NCBI GenBank assembly: GCA_045656705.1
Contig: JAZORR010000041.1
Location: 136,998-200,997 of the forward strand
Reading direction: 5' to 3'
Source of the DNA: RGIG4576 sp045656705
GTDB lineage: Bacteria > Bacteroidota > Bacteroidia > Bacteroidales > Muribaculaceae
DNA length: 64,000 nucleotides
The notes under the pieces were generated by a model that was not told the origin of the DNA, did not search any database, and saw nothing but the letters and a program-made list of their open reading frames with translations. Both the position numbers and the translations under genes were made by a program. Below, piece after piece: positions 35,446-43,853 of this stretch. How positions within the stretch are numbered: position 1 is the stretch's first letter; each line of letters opens with the position of its first letter.

Positions 35446-35800
35446 GAATATTTCGCGTAGAGATTTTTTTAGTAAAAAGATACTTCCAATAATAGCGGTC
35501 GTTGCATCTTCTGTGGCACCATTACAATTATTAGCACGAGATTCGGTTGCAACAGGATGTAAATATGGTTGTAAGCAGTCTTGTATGGGTACTTGTATTA
35601 ATGGTTGTGCTATGAGATGTAACGGCACTTGTGCTGTGGGCTGTGGAGGTGCATGCATTGGTGTATGCATTGGAACTTGTAAATATTCAGGCAAATGTAA
35701 TGAGTGTTCTGATATTTGTAAAGGAAGTTGTAAGGGATCTTGTTATGGCTCTTGTCAATCTTCATCTAAAGCAAGCGATACAATTCCTTATAAGAGGTAA
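35438..35800 (+). CDS. Tat-dependent CXXX-repeat peptide precursor 3
   Basis: A 120-residue precursor using the ATG at 35438; a GTG at 35432 is in frame. The twin-arginine motif is SRRDFF (Arg7-Arg8), followed by a hydrophobic segment to about residue 30. The core has 17 cysteines at C-X3-C spacing, broken in the middle by CKYSGKC and CNEC. The tail SSSKASDTIPYKR is longer and differs from precursors 1 and 2. It lies after the maturases, not with the other two precursors, which suggests an older duplication. Confidence 0.83.
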   Translation: MNKNISRRDFFSKKILPIIAVVASSVAPLQLLARDSVATGCKYGCKQSCMGTCINGCAMRCNGTCAVGCGGACIGVCIGTCKYSGKCNECSDICKGSCKGSCYGSCQSSSKASDTIPYKR

Positions 35801-35829
35801 ATAAAAATAACAAATATAAAATTATAGAT

Positions 35830-36099
35830 ATGAAGAAAATTGTAGGACAAGTTACTGTCGAAGAAAAGAATGAAATTCAAGCTCTTTTCGAGCGTAGAAA
35901 CGGATTGAATGAACTTGCAAAGATTTTAACTGCTGAGAATACGGAACTTTATGAGAAACTCATAAAAGATATGGGTGAAACTGGAATGAAATTTCAATCT
36001 TGGTGGAATCGTATGGGTGAAAAGTATCAATGGGAAGCCTCTGAGAATGGTTCATGGGAAATCAATTTTGATACTTGTGAAATTTATTTAGTAAATTGA
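35830..36099 (+). CDS. CXXX-repeat peptide modification system small protein
   Basis: An 89-residue soluble protein with no cysteine-rich part. The N-terminal half is helical (VEEKNEIQALFERRNGLNELAKIL) and the C-terminal half is Trp-rich (FQSWWNRMGEKYQWEASE). Size and position match the small accessory protein of the CXXX-repeat RiPP systems as described by domain curation; I recall this family but cannot search it here. A precursor-recognition or chaperone role (RRE-like or TatD-type proofreading) is possible. It starts 30 bases after precursor 3 and ends 7 bases before tatA. Confidence 0.65.
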   Translation: MKKIVGQVTVEEKNEIQALFERRNGLNELAKILTAENTELYEKLIKDMGETGMKFQSWWNRMGEKYQWEASENGSWEINFDTCEIYLVN

Positions 36100-36105
36100 T
36101 AAAAT

Positions 36106-36342
36106 ATGTTGAATTCAATACTATTAATGATAGGTACTACAGAATTAGTGGTTATCGGTGGGGCTATATTATTGTTCTTTGGCGGGAAAAAAATTCCTGA
36201 ATTAATGAGGAGCATGGGACAAGGTGTTAAAAGCTTTAAGGATGGAATGCGTGAAGGGTTACCTGAAGATGACCAAAAACAAGATGCAAATTATACTTCT
36301 GCTGGGGGTAGTTCATCTAAAATAGACGAGAAGCAAGACTAA
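36106..36342 (+). CDS. tatA: Sec-independent protein translocase TatA
   Basis: A 78-residue TatA: one short membrane helix (about residues 8-25), the hinge FGGKKIPELMRSMGQGVKSFKDG forming the amphipathic helix, and a polar, acidic tail. It forms the Tat export pore with TatC. Its stop overlaps the tatC start (TAATG at 36340-36344). Placed in the peptide operon, it is probably dedicated to exporting the three twin-arginine precursors. Confidence 0.95.
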   Translation: MLNSILLMIGTTELVVIGGAILLFFGGKKIPELMRSMGQGVKSFKDGMREGLPEDDQKQDANYTSAGGSSSKIDEKQD

Positions 36343-37142
36343 TGTCAAAAGATGATAAAATATACTCTGACAATGGTGAAGAGTTAATGACATTTGGAGG
36401 GCATTTGGAGGTTTTGCGACAAATGCTCTTTCGAATTGTTGGTGTGTTTTTAACGTTTGCTGTGACAATATTTTGTTTTAAAGAAGAAACGTTTGCTTTT
36501 TTGCTCGCTCCTCGTGAATGGGATTTTGTTACATATAGAATTATTGCAAGAATAGCTGAATGCTTAGGCGTTAATTTCCAATTAAATCAGTTTGCTGTAG
36601 ATTTGATAAGTACCGATTTATCAGCACAATTTATGGCTCATTTAAGTACGTCGTGCACATTGGGTTTGCTTGCATCTTCTCCATATATAGTATACGAACT
36701 TTTTCGTTTTATATCTCCTGCGTTATATGAGAATGAACGAAAATATTCAGTAGCTGTAACAGGAGCAATTTATTCGTTGTTTATAGTAGGGTTATTGGTA
36801 AGTTATTTTCTTGTATTTCCAATATCATTTCAGTTTTTGGCAACGTATGAGGTTGATCCGAGTGTGAAAAGTACGATTACAATATCATCGTATATAGATA
36901 CATTTACATCGCTTACTTTTCTGATGGGGATTGTGTTTCAATTACCTGTATTTGTGTTTTTCTTGGCAAAGATTGGTATAGTGGATGCTGATTTATTGAG
37001 ACATTATCGTCGGCATGCTATAATTCTTATTATGATTGTGGCTGCGATTATAACTCCTCCAGATTTGTTTACGATGTTTATAGTTACAATCCCGATGTGG
37101 TTGTTATATGAATTGAGTATTTGGGTGATTAGAAAAATATAA
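36342..37142 (+). CDS. tatC: Sec-independent protein translocase TatC
   Basis: A 266-residue integral membrane protein with the TatC features: N-terminal LMTFGGHLEVLRQMLFR, the SPYIVYELFRFISPALYENERK region, SYIDTFTSLTFLMGIVFQLPVFVFFLAKIGIV, and the late RRHAIILIMIVAAIITPPD. It recognises twin-arginine signals. The pair lacks a separate tatB, as usual in Bacteroidota. It ends the operon, and a strong terminator follows 20 bases later. Confidence 0.95.
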   Translation: MSKDDKIYSDNGEELMTFGGHLEVLRQMLFRIVGVFLTFAVTIFCFKEETFAFLLAPREWDFVTYRIIARIAECLGVNFQLNQFAVDLISTDLSAQFMAHLSTSCTLGLLASSPYIVYELFRFISPALYENERKYSVAVTGAIYSLFIVGLLVSYFLVFPISFQFLATYEVDPSVKSTITISSYIDTFTSLTFLMGIVFQLPVFVFFLAKIGIVDADLLRHYRRHAIILIMIVAAIITPPDLFTMFIVTIPMWLLYELSIWVIRKI

Positions 37143-37162
37143 TTAAGTTTTGTAATAACAGT

Positions 37163-37207
37163 AAATAATCGAGTGATATCAAAGTGTATCGCTCGATTAT
37201 TTTTTTT
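37163..37207 (+). terminator. Terminator of the Cys-repeat peptide/tat operon
   Basis: An 11-bp outer stem (AAATAATCGAG / CTCGATTATTT) with further inner pairs is followed by a run of T, 20 bases after the tatC stop. Confidence 0.88.
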
Positions 37208-37280
37208 GAACAAGGTGGGGGTGGTGGATGTTGTAAGGGTGTGTAATTTGTAGAATTCTTTTAATATAAAATAATGTGAT

Positions 37281-37589
37281 ATGAAAGCTTTGAGTGAATT
37301 ATTGAAGGAGGGTATGCCTGTGTTGGTTGATTTTTATGCTACATGGTGTGGTCCCTGTCGTGTGATGATGCCTATTGTGAATAAGATTGAACGCAAGTAT
37401 GACGATTTGATTCGTGTGGTGAAGATGGATGTGGATGAGTATGATGCCGAATCCACAAGTTATGGTGTGCGTGCTGTACCCACTTTGATGCTTTTTGTGA
37501 AAGGTGTGCCTGTGTGGCGTAATACGGGAATAATAGCTCAACGCGACCTTGAGGAGGAAATACTCAGGCAGTTAGGAGGGAGGAGTTAG
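37281..37589 (+). CDS. Thioredoxin
   Basis: A 102-residue thioredoxin-fold protein with the active site TWCGPCRVMMP (Cys22 and Cys25), DVDEYDAES, the cis-proline motif RAVPTLMLF near residue 71 and a C-terminal helix. It lacks a signal peptide, so it is cytoplasmic. It lies behind the Tat operon terminator and is probably an independent gene, although a link to the thiol-rich peptides is conceivable. Confidence 0.92.
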   Translation: MKALSELLKEGMPVLVDFYATWCGPCRVMMPIVNKIERKYDDLIRVVKMDVDEYDAESTSYGVRAVPTLMLFVKGVPVWRNTGIIAQRDLEEEILRQLGGRS

Positions 37590-37637
37590 GAATTAGAAAT
37601 TAGGAGTGTGGGGTTATAGATATTGGGATAAAATCCG

Positions 37638-37645
37638 TATCTTTG
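37638..37645 (+). promoter_or_regulatory. Possible -7 box for the ABC-F gene
   Basis: TATCTTTG lies 29 bases before the start codon at 37675. A TTG at 37623-37625 is too close (12 bases), and none lies at the ideal spacing. Confidence 0.4.
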
Positions 37646-37674
37646 CAAAAAAATAAAGAGAAGGAATAATTTAT

Positions 37675-39312
37675 ATGGTATCTATAGACGGACTTGCCGT
37701 GGAATTTGGCGGCAGTACACTTTTTAGCGACATTTCATTTGTAATTAACGAGAAAGACCGCATCGCTCTTATGGGTAAGAATGGTGCTGGTAAATCCACT
37801 TTGCTCAAGATATTGGCCGGTGTGCGTAAACCTACACGTGGTAGCGTGTCGGCTCCTAAGGACACTGTGATTGCTTATCTACCTCAACACTTGATGACCA
37901 AAGATGGACGCACCGTGTTTGAGGAAGCGTCTCAAGCTTTTGCTCACTTGCATCAGATGGAGGCTGAGATTGAAGAACTGAATAAGCAACTTGCCGAACG
38001 CACCGATTATGAGAGCGATGAATATATGGCTCTTATAGAAGAGGTGGCTACCAAGAGCGAGAAATTTTATGCTATAGATATGACTCACTTCGAGGAAGAT
38101 GTGGAAAAGACTCTACTCGGTTTGGGTTTCGAGCGTAAGGACTTCAATCGTCAAACGAGCGAGTTCTCGGGAGGATGGCGTATGCGTATAGAATTGGCTA
38201 AGATGCTTCTTCGCAATCCTGATGTGCTATTGCTCGATGAGCCTACCAACCACTTGGACATTGAATCTATCGGTTGGCTCGAAGATTTCCTTATAAGTAA
38301 TGGTAAGGCTGTAGTGGTGATTAGTCACGACCGTAAGTTTGTTGATAACATTACAACTCGCACCATTGAAGTGACTATGGGCCGTATCTACGACTATAAG
38401 GTGAATTATTCGCAATATTTGCAGTTGCGTGCTGAGCGTCGCGCTCAACAACAAAAGCAATACGAAGAGCAACAAAAGATGATTCAAGAAACAAAGGATT
38501 TCATCGAACGCTTCAAAGGTACTTATTCCAAGACTCTGCAAGTGCAAAGCCGCGTGAAAATGCTCGAAAAACTTGAAATCATAGAAGTAGACGAAGAAGA
38601 TACTTCGGCATTGAGATTGAAATTCCCGCCTTCACCTCGTTCGGGACAATATCCTGTGATGATGGATGGAGTGGGTAAGGCCTTTGATGATAAACGCATT
38701 TTCTCGGGGGTAAATCTCACTATCAATCGTGGCGATAAGGTGGCATTTGTGGGACGCAATGGAGAGGGTAAGTCTACGCTTGTGAAATGTATCATGAAGG
38801 AACTTGAACACGAAGGAGTGCTTACTCTCGGACACAATGTGCAAATAGGATATTTTGCTCAAAATCAGGCATCGCTTCTTGATGAAAATCTTACAGTGTT
38901 CCAAACTATCGATGATGTGGCAAAGGGCGATATTCGTAATAAGATTCGCGATTTGCTCGGTGCGTTTATGTTTGGCGGTGAAGCCAGCACCAAGAAGGTG
39001 AAAGTGCTATCGGGTGGTGAACGCACTCGCTTGGCATTGATGAAACTTCTTCTCGATCCAGTAAACTTGTTGATTCTCGATGAGCCTACCAATCACCTCG
39101 ACCTTAAGACTAAGGACATTCTCAAGCAAGCACTTCAAGACTTTGATGGTACGCTGATATGTGTGAGTCACGACCGTGACTTCCTCGATGGACTTGCCAC
39201 AAAGGTGTATGAGTTTGGGCAAGGTCGTGTGCGCGAACACCTATGTGGTGTATACGAATTCCTTGCTACTAAGAAGATGGAATCGCTTCAAGAGCTTGAA
39301 CGCAAAAAATAA
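37675..39312 (+). CDS. ABC-F family ATP-binding protein
   Basis: A 545-residue soluble protein with two ABC cassettes and no membrane part. Walker A motifs are GKNGAGKST (about residue 34) and GRNGEGKST (about 362). The signatures are FSGGWRMRIELAKMLL and LSGGERTRLALMKLLL, each followed by LLLDEPTNHLD-type Walker B. The charged linker between them (ERRAQQQKQYEEQQKM, about 255-275) is the ribosome-interacting arm. ABC-F proteins act on the ribosome in translation or in antibiotic protection. The subgroup cannot be fixed from sequence alone. Confidence 0.93.
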   Translation: MVSIDGLAVEFGGSTLFSDISFVINEKDRIALMGKNGAGKSTLLKILAGVRKPTRGSVSAPKDTVIAYLPQHLMTKDGRTVFEEASQAFAHLHQMEAEIEELNKQLAERTDYESDEYMALIEEVATKSEKFYAIDMTHFEEDVEKTLLGLGFERKDFNRQTSEFSGGWRMRIELAKMLLRNPDVLLLDEPTNHLDIESIGWLEDFLISNGKAVVVISHDRKFVDNITTRTIEVTMGRIYDYKVNYSQYLQLRAERRAQQQKQYEEQQKMIQETKDFIERFKGTYSKTLQVQSRVKMLEKLEIIEVDEEDTSALRLKFPPSPRSGQYPVMMDGVGKAFDDKRIFSGVNLTINRGDKVAFVGRNGEGKSTLVKCIMKELEHEGVLTLGHNVQIGYFAQNQASLLDENLTVFQTIDDVAKGDIRNKIRDLLGAFMFGGEASTKKVKVLSGGERTRLALMKLLLDPVNLLILDEPTNHLDLKTKDILKQALQDFDGTLICVSHDRDFLDGLATKVYEFGQGRVREHLCGVYEFLATKKMESLQELERKK

Positions 39313-39341
39313 TCGAGGAAAATCTCAAAATGAAAAACAAC

Positions 39342-39375
39342 AAAGGAGCTTGGTCGTGTGCGACTCAGCTCCTTT
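39342..39375. terminator. Bidirectional terminator after the ABC-F gene
   Basis: AAAGGAGCT / AGCTCCTTT forms a 9-bp stem with an inner GTCG/CGAC helix, followed by TTTTCTTATTT on the plus strand. The convergent gene ends at 39407. Confidence 0.78.
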
Positions 39376-39406
39376 TCTTATTTCTTTTAGGAAATTTCTA
39401 CATAGT

Positions 39407-39796
39407 TTACTTGCCGATGAAGATGGCAACCTTCACCTTGCTCATAGGCATTGTGTTGTCGTAACTTACGCCCCAAATCAACTCTGTACCTTCGTCGAAA
39501 CTACGCATCACGCTGCTCAATTTGTCCATGTCCACCATTGAAAGTCCGTAGGAGCGAGAGCATGCAATAGAAAGCAGCACATTCTTTGCACCTTTGCTAC
39601 CTATTTCACGCAATTCTCGTAGTGCTGTCACTACAAGGTTGGCCATATCTTCGGCTTCAACTTCGATGGCCGATAATTCTTCCGATGATAGGAGAGGAGC
39701 GAAATCATTTCTATCAAGATTCACCACGCGCTCGTCATCGCCACTACAAATTCTATTAATTCTATTTTCGAGTTCGTTTCTGTCTGTAATAATCAT
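39407..39796 (-). CDS. Small protein resembling the C-terminal subdomain of FtsZ
   Basis: A 129-residue soluble protein. Its C-terminal 85 residues match the pattern of the second FtsZ subdomain: the core KGAKNVLLSIACSRSYGLSMVDMDKLSSVM is like the FtsZ KGAKGVLINITGG...LYEVNEA segment, and ELIWGVSYDNTM...VKVAIFIGK is like IIFGAVIDESL...IRVTVIAT. The GTP-binding half (GGGTGTG motif) is absent, so it cannot be a GTPase. It might bind FtsZ and modulate the ring, or be an unrelated protein of similar fold. The assignment is by eye. Confidence 0.5.
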   Translation of the reverse strand: MIITDRNELENRINRICSGDDERVVNLDRNDFAPLLSSEELSAIEVEAEDMANLVVTALRELREIGSKGAKNVLLSIACSRSYGLSMVDMDKLSSVMRSFDEGTELIWGVSYDNTMPMSKVKVAIFIGK

Positions 39797-39855
39797 AAAT
39801 ATATCTATTTTGTGGTTGCAAAATTATAAAAAAAGCGTGACAAAAAGTTCCTTCG

Positions 39856-40995
39856 TTAAGATAAATTTTTGATAAGATGTGGAAGATATTTTGTTACGAA
39901 TGATGTGATGGAAGCTGAAGCAATGTGTGGGAGCATGGCTTGCTCTAATGGTAGGTTTCTGTCGGATACTTCATACACACCAACAAACCCCATTTGCGAT
40001 AATTCGTCACACATTTCCACTTTCCCACCTATAGCCACCACCGGCACTCCACACTTTTGGGCGCGGCGAAGTATTCCAGTTGGAGTTTTTCCTTTGGCTG
40101 TTTGATGGTCGATTTTACCCTCGCCTGTAATCACGAGAGATGCATCGGCAATGATTTCATCGAAGTGAATAGTGTCGAGCACCATATCTATCCCCCGCTT
40201 GAGCGAAGCATTGAGAAACGCCTTAAAAGCACCACCCATACCTCCAGCCGCACCAGCTCCTGCAATAGGAATTACATCAATCTGGTACTTATCGAAAATC
40301 ACTTTCGCCAATGAATGCATTCCTCGGTCGAGATGCTCCACCATAGCCTCATCGGCTCCCTTTTGTGGTGCAAACACATAGGCTGCTCCATCTTTACCAC
40401 AAAAAGGAGTATCTACATCGCAGGCAATGGTAAATTGCGATTGCTTGATAGATTTCGGTACTTGAGAATCGTCGATAGAAGCCACATCGTGCATTGTAGC
40501 CCCGCAGCATCGTGAAATGTGGTTTTGATTATGGTCGAAAAATCTATATCCGAGTGCTTGAAGCATACCCGTGCCAGCATCGTTGGTGGCACTACCTCCT
40601 ATGCCTATAAGAAATCGTCGGCAACCTCTCTTTATGGCATCTAATATCAATTGCCCCGTGCCGTGTGTGGAGGTGTGCATAGGGTTGCGTTCTTCTTCGG
40701 CAAGGAGAGTGAGACCACTTGCTGCCGACATCTCTATAATGGCAATATCGTCGGCAATGCCATAAGAAGCACAGATAGGTTTACCTATAGGATTTTCCAC
40801 CGAAACCGATATTTTTATGCCATTAAGAGCCTCGATAATAGCATCAACAGTACCCTCGCCCCCGTCGGCCACATTCACCTTCACAATGGATAGGTCGTGA
40901 CTAATCTGTAGCAAACCTTTTGCCACACTATCGGCCACCTCAATGGAAGTGAGTGAGCCCTTAAAAGAATCAGACGCTATTACGATTTTTTTCAT
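39856..40995 (-). CDS. Glycerate kinase
   Basis: A 379-residue glycerate kinase of the GlxK/GarK family, phosphorylating glycerate with ATP. It has the N-terminal MKKIVIASDSFKGSLTS, ADGGEGTVDAI near 55, FLIGIGGSATNDAGTGMLQALG near 135, GAGAAGGMGGAF near 250 and the late VITGEGKIDHQTAKGKTP. The ATG at 40995 gives the family N-terminus; the frame is open back to 41025. It is monocistronic. A TATTTTTG box at 41015-41022 on the minus strand may serve as its -7. Confidence 0.93.
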   Translation of the reverse strand: MKKIVIASDSFKGSLTSIEVADSVAKGLLQISHDLSIVKVNVADGGEGTVDAIIEALNGIKISVSVENPIGKPICASYGIADDIAIIEMSAASGLTLLAEEERNPMHTSTHGTGQLILDAIKRGCRRFLIGIGGSATNDAGTGMLQALGYRFFDHNQNHISRCCGATMHDVASIDDSQVPKSIKQSQFTIACDVDTPFCGKDGAAYVFAPQKGADEAMVEHLDRGMHSLAKVIFDKYQIDVIPIAGAGAAGGMGGAFKAFLNASLKRGIDMVLDTIHFDEIIADASLVITGEGKIDHQTAKGKTPTGILRRAQKCGVPVVAIGGKVEMCDELSQMGFVGVYEVSDRNLPLEQAMLPHIASASITSFVTKYLPHLIKNLS

Positions 40996-41028
40996 TGTTG
41001 AAAAGTATTTTCCACAAAAATACAAAAA

Positions 41029-41060
41029 ATAATGCAGAACACATAGAGTCCTGCATTATT
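41029..41060 (-). terminator. Terminator after the beta-helix protein gene
   Basis: An approximately 10-bp stem (ATAATGCAG / CTGCATTAT) is followed on the minus strand by ATTTTTTGTA. Confidence 0.7.
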
Positions 41061-41076
41061 GATTGAGTTATGAGAA

Positions 41077-43260
41077 TTATCTTACTGTTGTTACCATCGA
41101 CGATAGGGTGGTAGATGTTTTGAGTGTACCTTCGGTATAAGTTCCCTTATAGGTTACGCATTCAAATGTTTCGCCTGGAGTCACCGATCCATCGGTGTAA
41201 ATCTTGTAAGTACCACCTTTTACAAATTCTGGAGCAGAGATGAGGATAGATGTACCTCCACCACCGCCTCCAGGTTGTGTGCCACCACCACCTGGTCTAC
41301 CTGGTCTGTCGCCACCAGGAGGTTGTGTGCCACCACCAGATGTGGCTGTGCGAGGATTGGCAAATGATAGTATGTGATTGCCATCGGCATCGGTTACTGT
41401 AAGTAATTGATTTTGGGTTAGACTTGCCGAGTAGATAAGAGTGGCTTGCTTGGTGTTGTTGGTAGCTGGAGTAGTATTCGAGCCACCGATACCTATAAGC
41501 ACTCCACCTGTGATAGTGAAATTATTGCTCATATCGCAGTCAAAACCACCTTCGGGAGCATTAGCACCCGAAACGAAAATCATACCACCATTTATGATGA
41601 GCGTACCATTAGAGTCGATAGCATCGTTGCCTGTAGCCATACAATAAAGTTTGCAATCGTTGATGACGATAGAATTCTTTGCATTGATACAGTCGTCTAC
41701 AGTGCTGATGTTGATTTCGCCTCCATTGATAGTCATTATATTTTTACTTTCAAGACCTTCGCCACCATTTTGTGTAGAAGATATATTCAGAACACCATTG
41801 TTGATGGTCATATTGTTGTCGGCCTTGAAAACCTTAGGATTGGCATAATCGGTATTTTCTTCGTTGCTACCTTGAATTTCTACGAAACGCGCACCTGTGG
41901 TCTTTGCAGTGATAGAAGGACCTTGTGTGGCATCGCCCACTATTGCATTGGTATCGGTGCTGATACATTTACCTCCAATACCAGTAGATAGTAGGTTGAA
42001 TGTGCCGGCGATAAGTTCGATATTACCATCCACCTTGATACAAGTAGACGCATAAGAATCTATTTCGCCATTCACATCGGTATACTTAGCACCACCACCC
42101 GATACTGTGATATCTACAACACCGCCGGTGAATTTAGCATTGCCATCGATAGATAACCCCTTACCAGCTTCACCCGAGTGAGTGATGTGTATATTGCCAT
42201 TAGTCATTAAGAAATCGCCATCACTCTTGATTATAGTGCAATAAGACGGGTCGTTGTCTTCGAGTACCACATTACCCGAAGCAGTAGCAGTGATATTACC
42301 ACCGTTGATAGTCATAGCACCTTTTGTGCGAAGAGCTTTACCTTGGTCGGCAGGCATATTTATTTTAATATCGCCACCATTTATCACGAATGTGCTATCA
42401 CACTTGATACATTTAGTATCGGCTACGGTGATTTCGATATCTATTTCGCCGTTGTTGATTTCTATAGTACCTTCGTCGCCGTCGATACCATCACCACCTG
42501 TATTGCGTGCATTGTATTTACCTCCATTCATCACATATGCAGTGCCTGAATGAATACCATCTGATTTAGAAGAAAGCACATTGATATTGCCCGATTCCAA
42601 TTGTATTGCTTTCTTGCTTGCGATAGCGTGCTTGGTGTGAGCAGTAACATTTAGTGTGCCGTCGCCCACAAAGGTGAGATTACCCTTGCTATACAGACAT
42701 CCATTTTCGCCCTCAGCACCATCGGTGAGCGATGATGTACCTATGAGTTCGATAGTGGCGTCTACAGCCGATTTTATATTTATGGCACTACCTGAAGCAC
42801 TTGTAATATTAGTGCCATTGAGAGCGAGTGTGAATGCCGACTCTGAATTGATAGTCACACTACCATCGGTGGCCACACCTGTGATTTCGAAACGAAGATT
42901 TTCGGCACTTGTAGAATTTATAACTATGTTGCCACCTTCCTTTTCGATAGTCACACCTCTGAAAGCAAAAGGATTCACCACATCGGCATCTGCACCATCA
43001 AATGTTATCGCAATGGCACTCTTTGTATTGCCGAAAGTGATGTTTTGAATTTCGGTGTAAGCAGCCTTTAGAGAGCCTGCATTATCTTTTAGAGTAAGGT
43101 TGATAGTATCGCCATCGCTTGATAGGGTGATATTATCGGCCATAGTAGTAGGCACGCCAAGAGTCACTCGATTGCTTTGCTTTATCCATATATTGTCGGT
43201 AGCCCATGTCATAGCAGCCATTGAAAGCAAAGCCGAAACTAATATAGTAGTCTTTTTCAT
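41077..43260 (-). CDS. Secreted carbohydrate-binding beta-helix protein (Cthe_2159/DUF4353-like)
   Basis: A 727-residue protein with a signal peptide (about 1-20). Most of it consists of repeating units of the form MTINGGxI(N/T)I, for example GNINVLSSKSDGIHSGTAYVMNGG and ALRTKGAMTINGGNITA, as in the Cthe_2159 family of carbohydrate-binding right-handed beta-helix proteins. Near residue 640-670 is a Gly/Pro-rich linker (PPGGDRPGRPGGGG). The gene starts with ATGA overlapping the stop of the gene upstream. The protein probably sits on the cell surface and binds polysaccharide such as pectin. The substrate is a guess from the family. Confidence 0.78.
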   Translation of the reverse strand: MKKTTILVSALLSMAAMTWATDNIWIKQSNRVTLGVPTTMADNITLSSDGDTINLTLKDNAGSLKAAYTEIQNITFGNTKSAIAITFDGADADVVNPFAFRGVTIEKEGGNIVINSTSAENLRFEITGVATDGSVTINSESAFTLALNGTNITSASGSAINIKSAVDATIELIGTSSLTDGAEGENGCLYSKGNLTFVGDGTLNVTAHTKHAIASKKAIQLESGNINVLSSKSDGIHSGTAYVMNGGKYNARNTGGDGIDGDEGTIEINNGEIDIEITVADTKCIKCDSTFVINGGDIKINMPADQGKALRTKGAMTINGGNITATASGNVVLEDNDPSYCTIIKSDGDFLMTNGNIHITHSGEAGKGLSIDGNAKFTGGVVDITVSGGGAKYTDVNGEIDSYASTCIKVDGNIELIAGTFNLLSTGIGGKCISTDTNAIVGDATQGPSITAKTTGARFVEIQGSNEENTDYANPKVFKADNNMTINNGVLNISSTQNGGEGLESKNIMTINGGEINISTVDDCINAKNSIVINDCKLYCMATGNDAIDSNGTLIINGGMIFVSGANAPEGGFDCDMSNNFTITGGVLIGIGGSNTTPATNNTKQATLIYSASLTQNQLLTVTDADGNHILSFANPRTATSGGGTQPPGGDRPGRPGGGGTQPGGGGGGTSILISAPEFVKGGTYKIYTDGSVTPGETFECVTYKGTYTEGTLKTSTTLSSMVTTVR

Positions 43261-43682
43261 TTCTTTACGATTTTAGTGATTGATTTACCTGCTTTCACAA
43301 TGTAGCTGCCAGAAGATAGATTAGAAATATCAAGTGAATTTCCTGCACTTTGAGCCACAAGATTACCATTGAGTGCATACACCTTAATAGCTGATTTTGC
43401 CACGATGGTGTTACCTTTTATAGCGATAGCATTTTCGCCATTCACGCTACTCACTCCAGTGGGAGTAGCATTGAATTGAAGCATATTGAACATTTCGCAC
43501 GAATAGTACACATCTTTGCCATCGTTGAAAGAAATTTTCACGCCCTCGCCATCAAATGAGATTTCGTTCACGGTAGATATAGCCCATGAAGCCTCACCAC
43601 CATTTGATTTTACCGAAATCATATCTTTGGCATAGGCAGTAATTGATAGCGCAAACATCAATAGAAGTAAAATTTTACGCAT
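43257..43682 (-). CDS. Secreted protein with T9SS type A sorting domain
   Basis: A 141-residue protein. After a signal peptide (about 1-18) comes a beta-rich part (VKSNGGEASWAISTVNEISFDGEGVKISF) and then the Por-type tail VYALNGNLVAQ...NLSSGSYIVKAGKSITKIVKK. It is translationally coupled (ATGA, 43257-43260) to the beta-helix gene, which has no sorting tail of its own. The pair may be secreted together, with this small protein giving the anchor. Confidence 0.65.
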   Translation of the reverse strand: MRKILLLLMFALSITAYAKDMISVKSNGGEASWAISTVNEISFDGEGVKISFNDGKDVYYSCEMFNMLQFNATPTGVSSVNGENAIAIKGNTIVAKSAIKVYALNGNLVAQSAGNSLDISNLSSGSYIVKAGKSITKIVKK

Positions 43683-43715
43683 AGTTTATTAGTTTAAAGT
43701 ATTGGTAATATGTTG

Positions 43716-43745
43716 CAAAGATAATCATTCGGAACAAAAAAACAA
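43716..43745 (-). promoter_or_regulatory. Promoter of the T9SS-tail/beta-helix operon
   Basis: On the minus strand, TTG (CAA at 43743-43745) and TATCTTTG (43716-43723) are 19 bases apart. It is 34 bases from the start codon. Confidence 0.6.
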
Positions 43746-43801
43746 TATGATCCTATATAATCCGACTTTTGGAACATGAAATAAGAAATAACGAAGAATA
43801 A

Positions 43802-43833
43802 AAAAACGGATTGGTCCTCGCCAATCCGTTTTT
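43802..43833 (-). terminator. Terminator of the SGNH hydrolase gene
   Basis: A perfect 13-bp stem (AAAAACGGATTGG / CCAATCCGTTTTT) with a 6-base loop (TCCTCG) lies 21 bases beyond the stop on the minus strand. Confidence 0.9.
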
Positions 43834-43853
43834 GCTATAATTTCAAATGTGTT

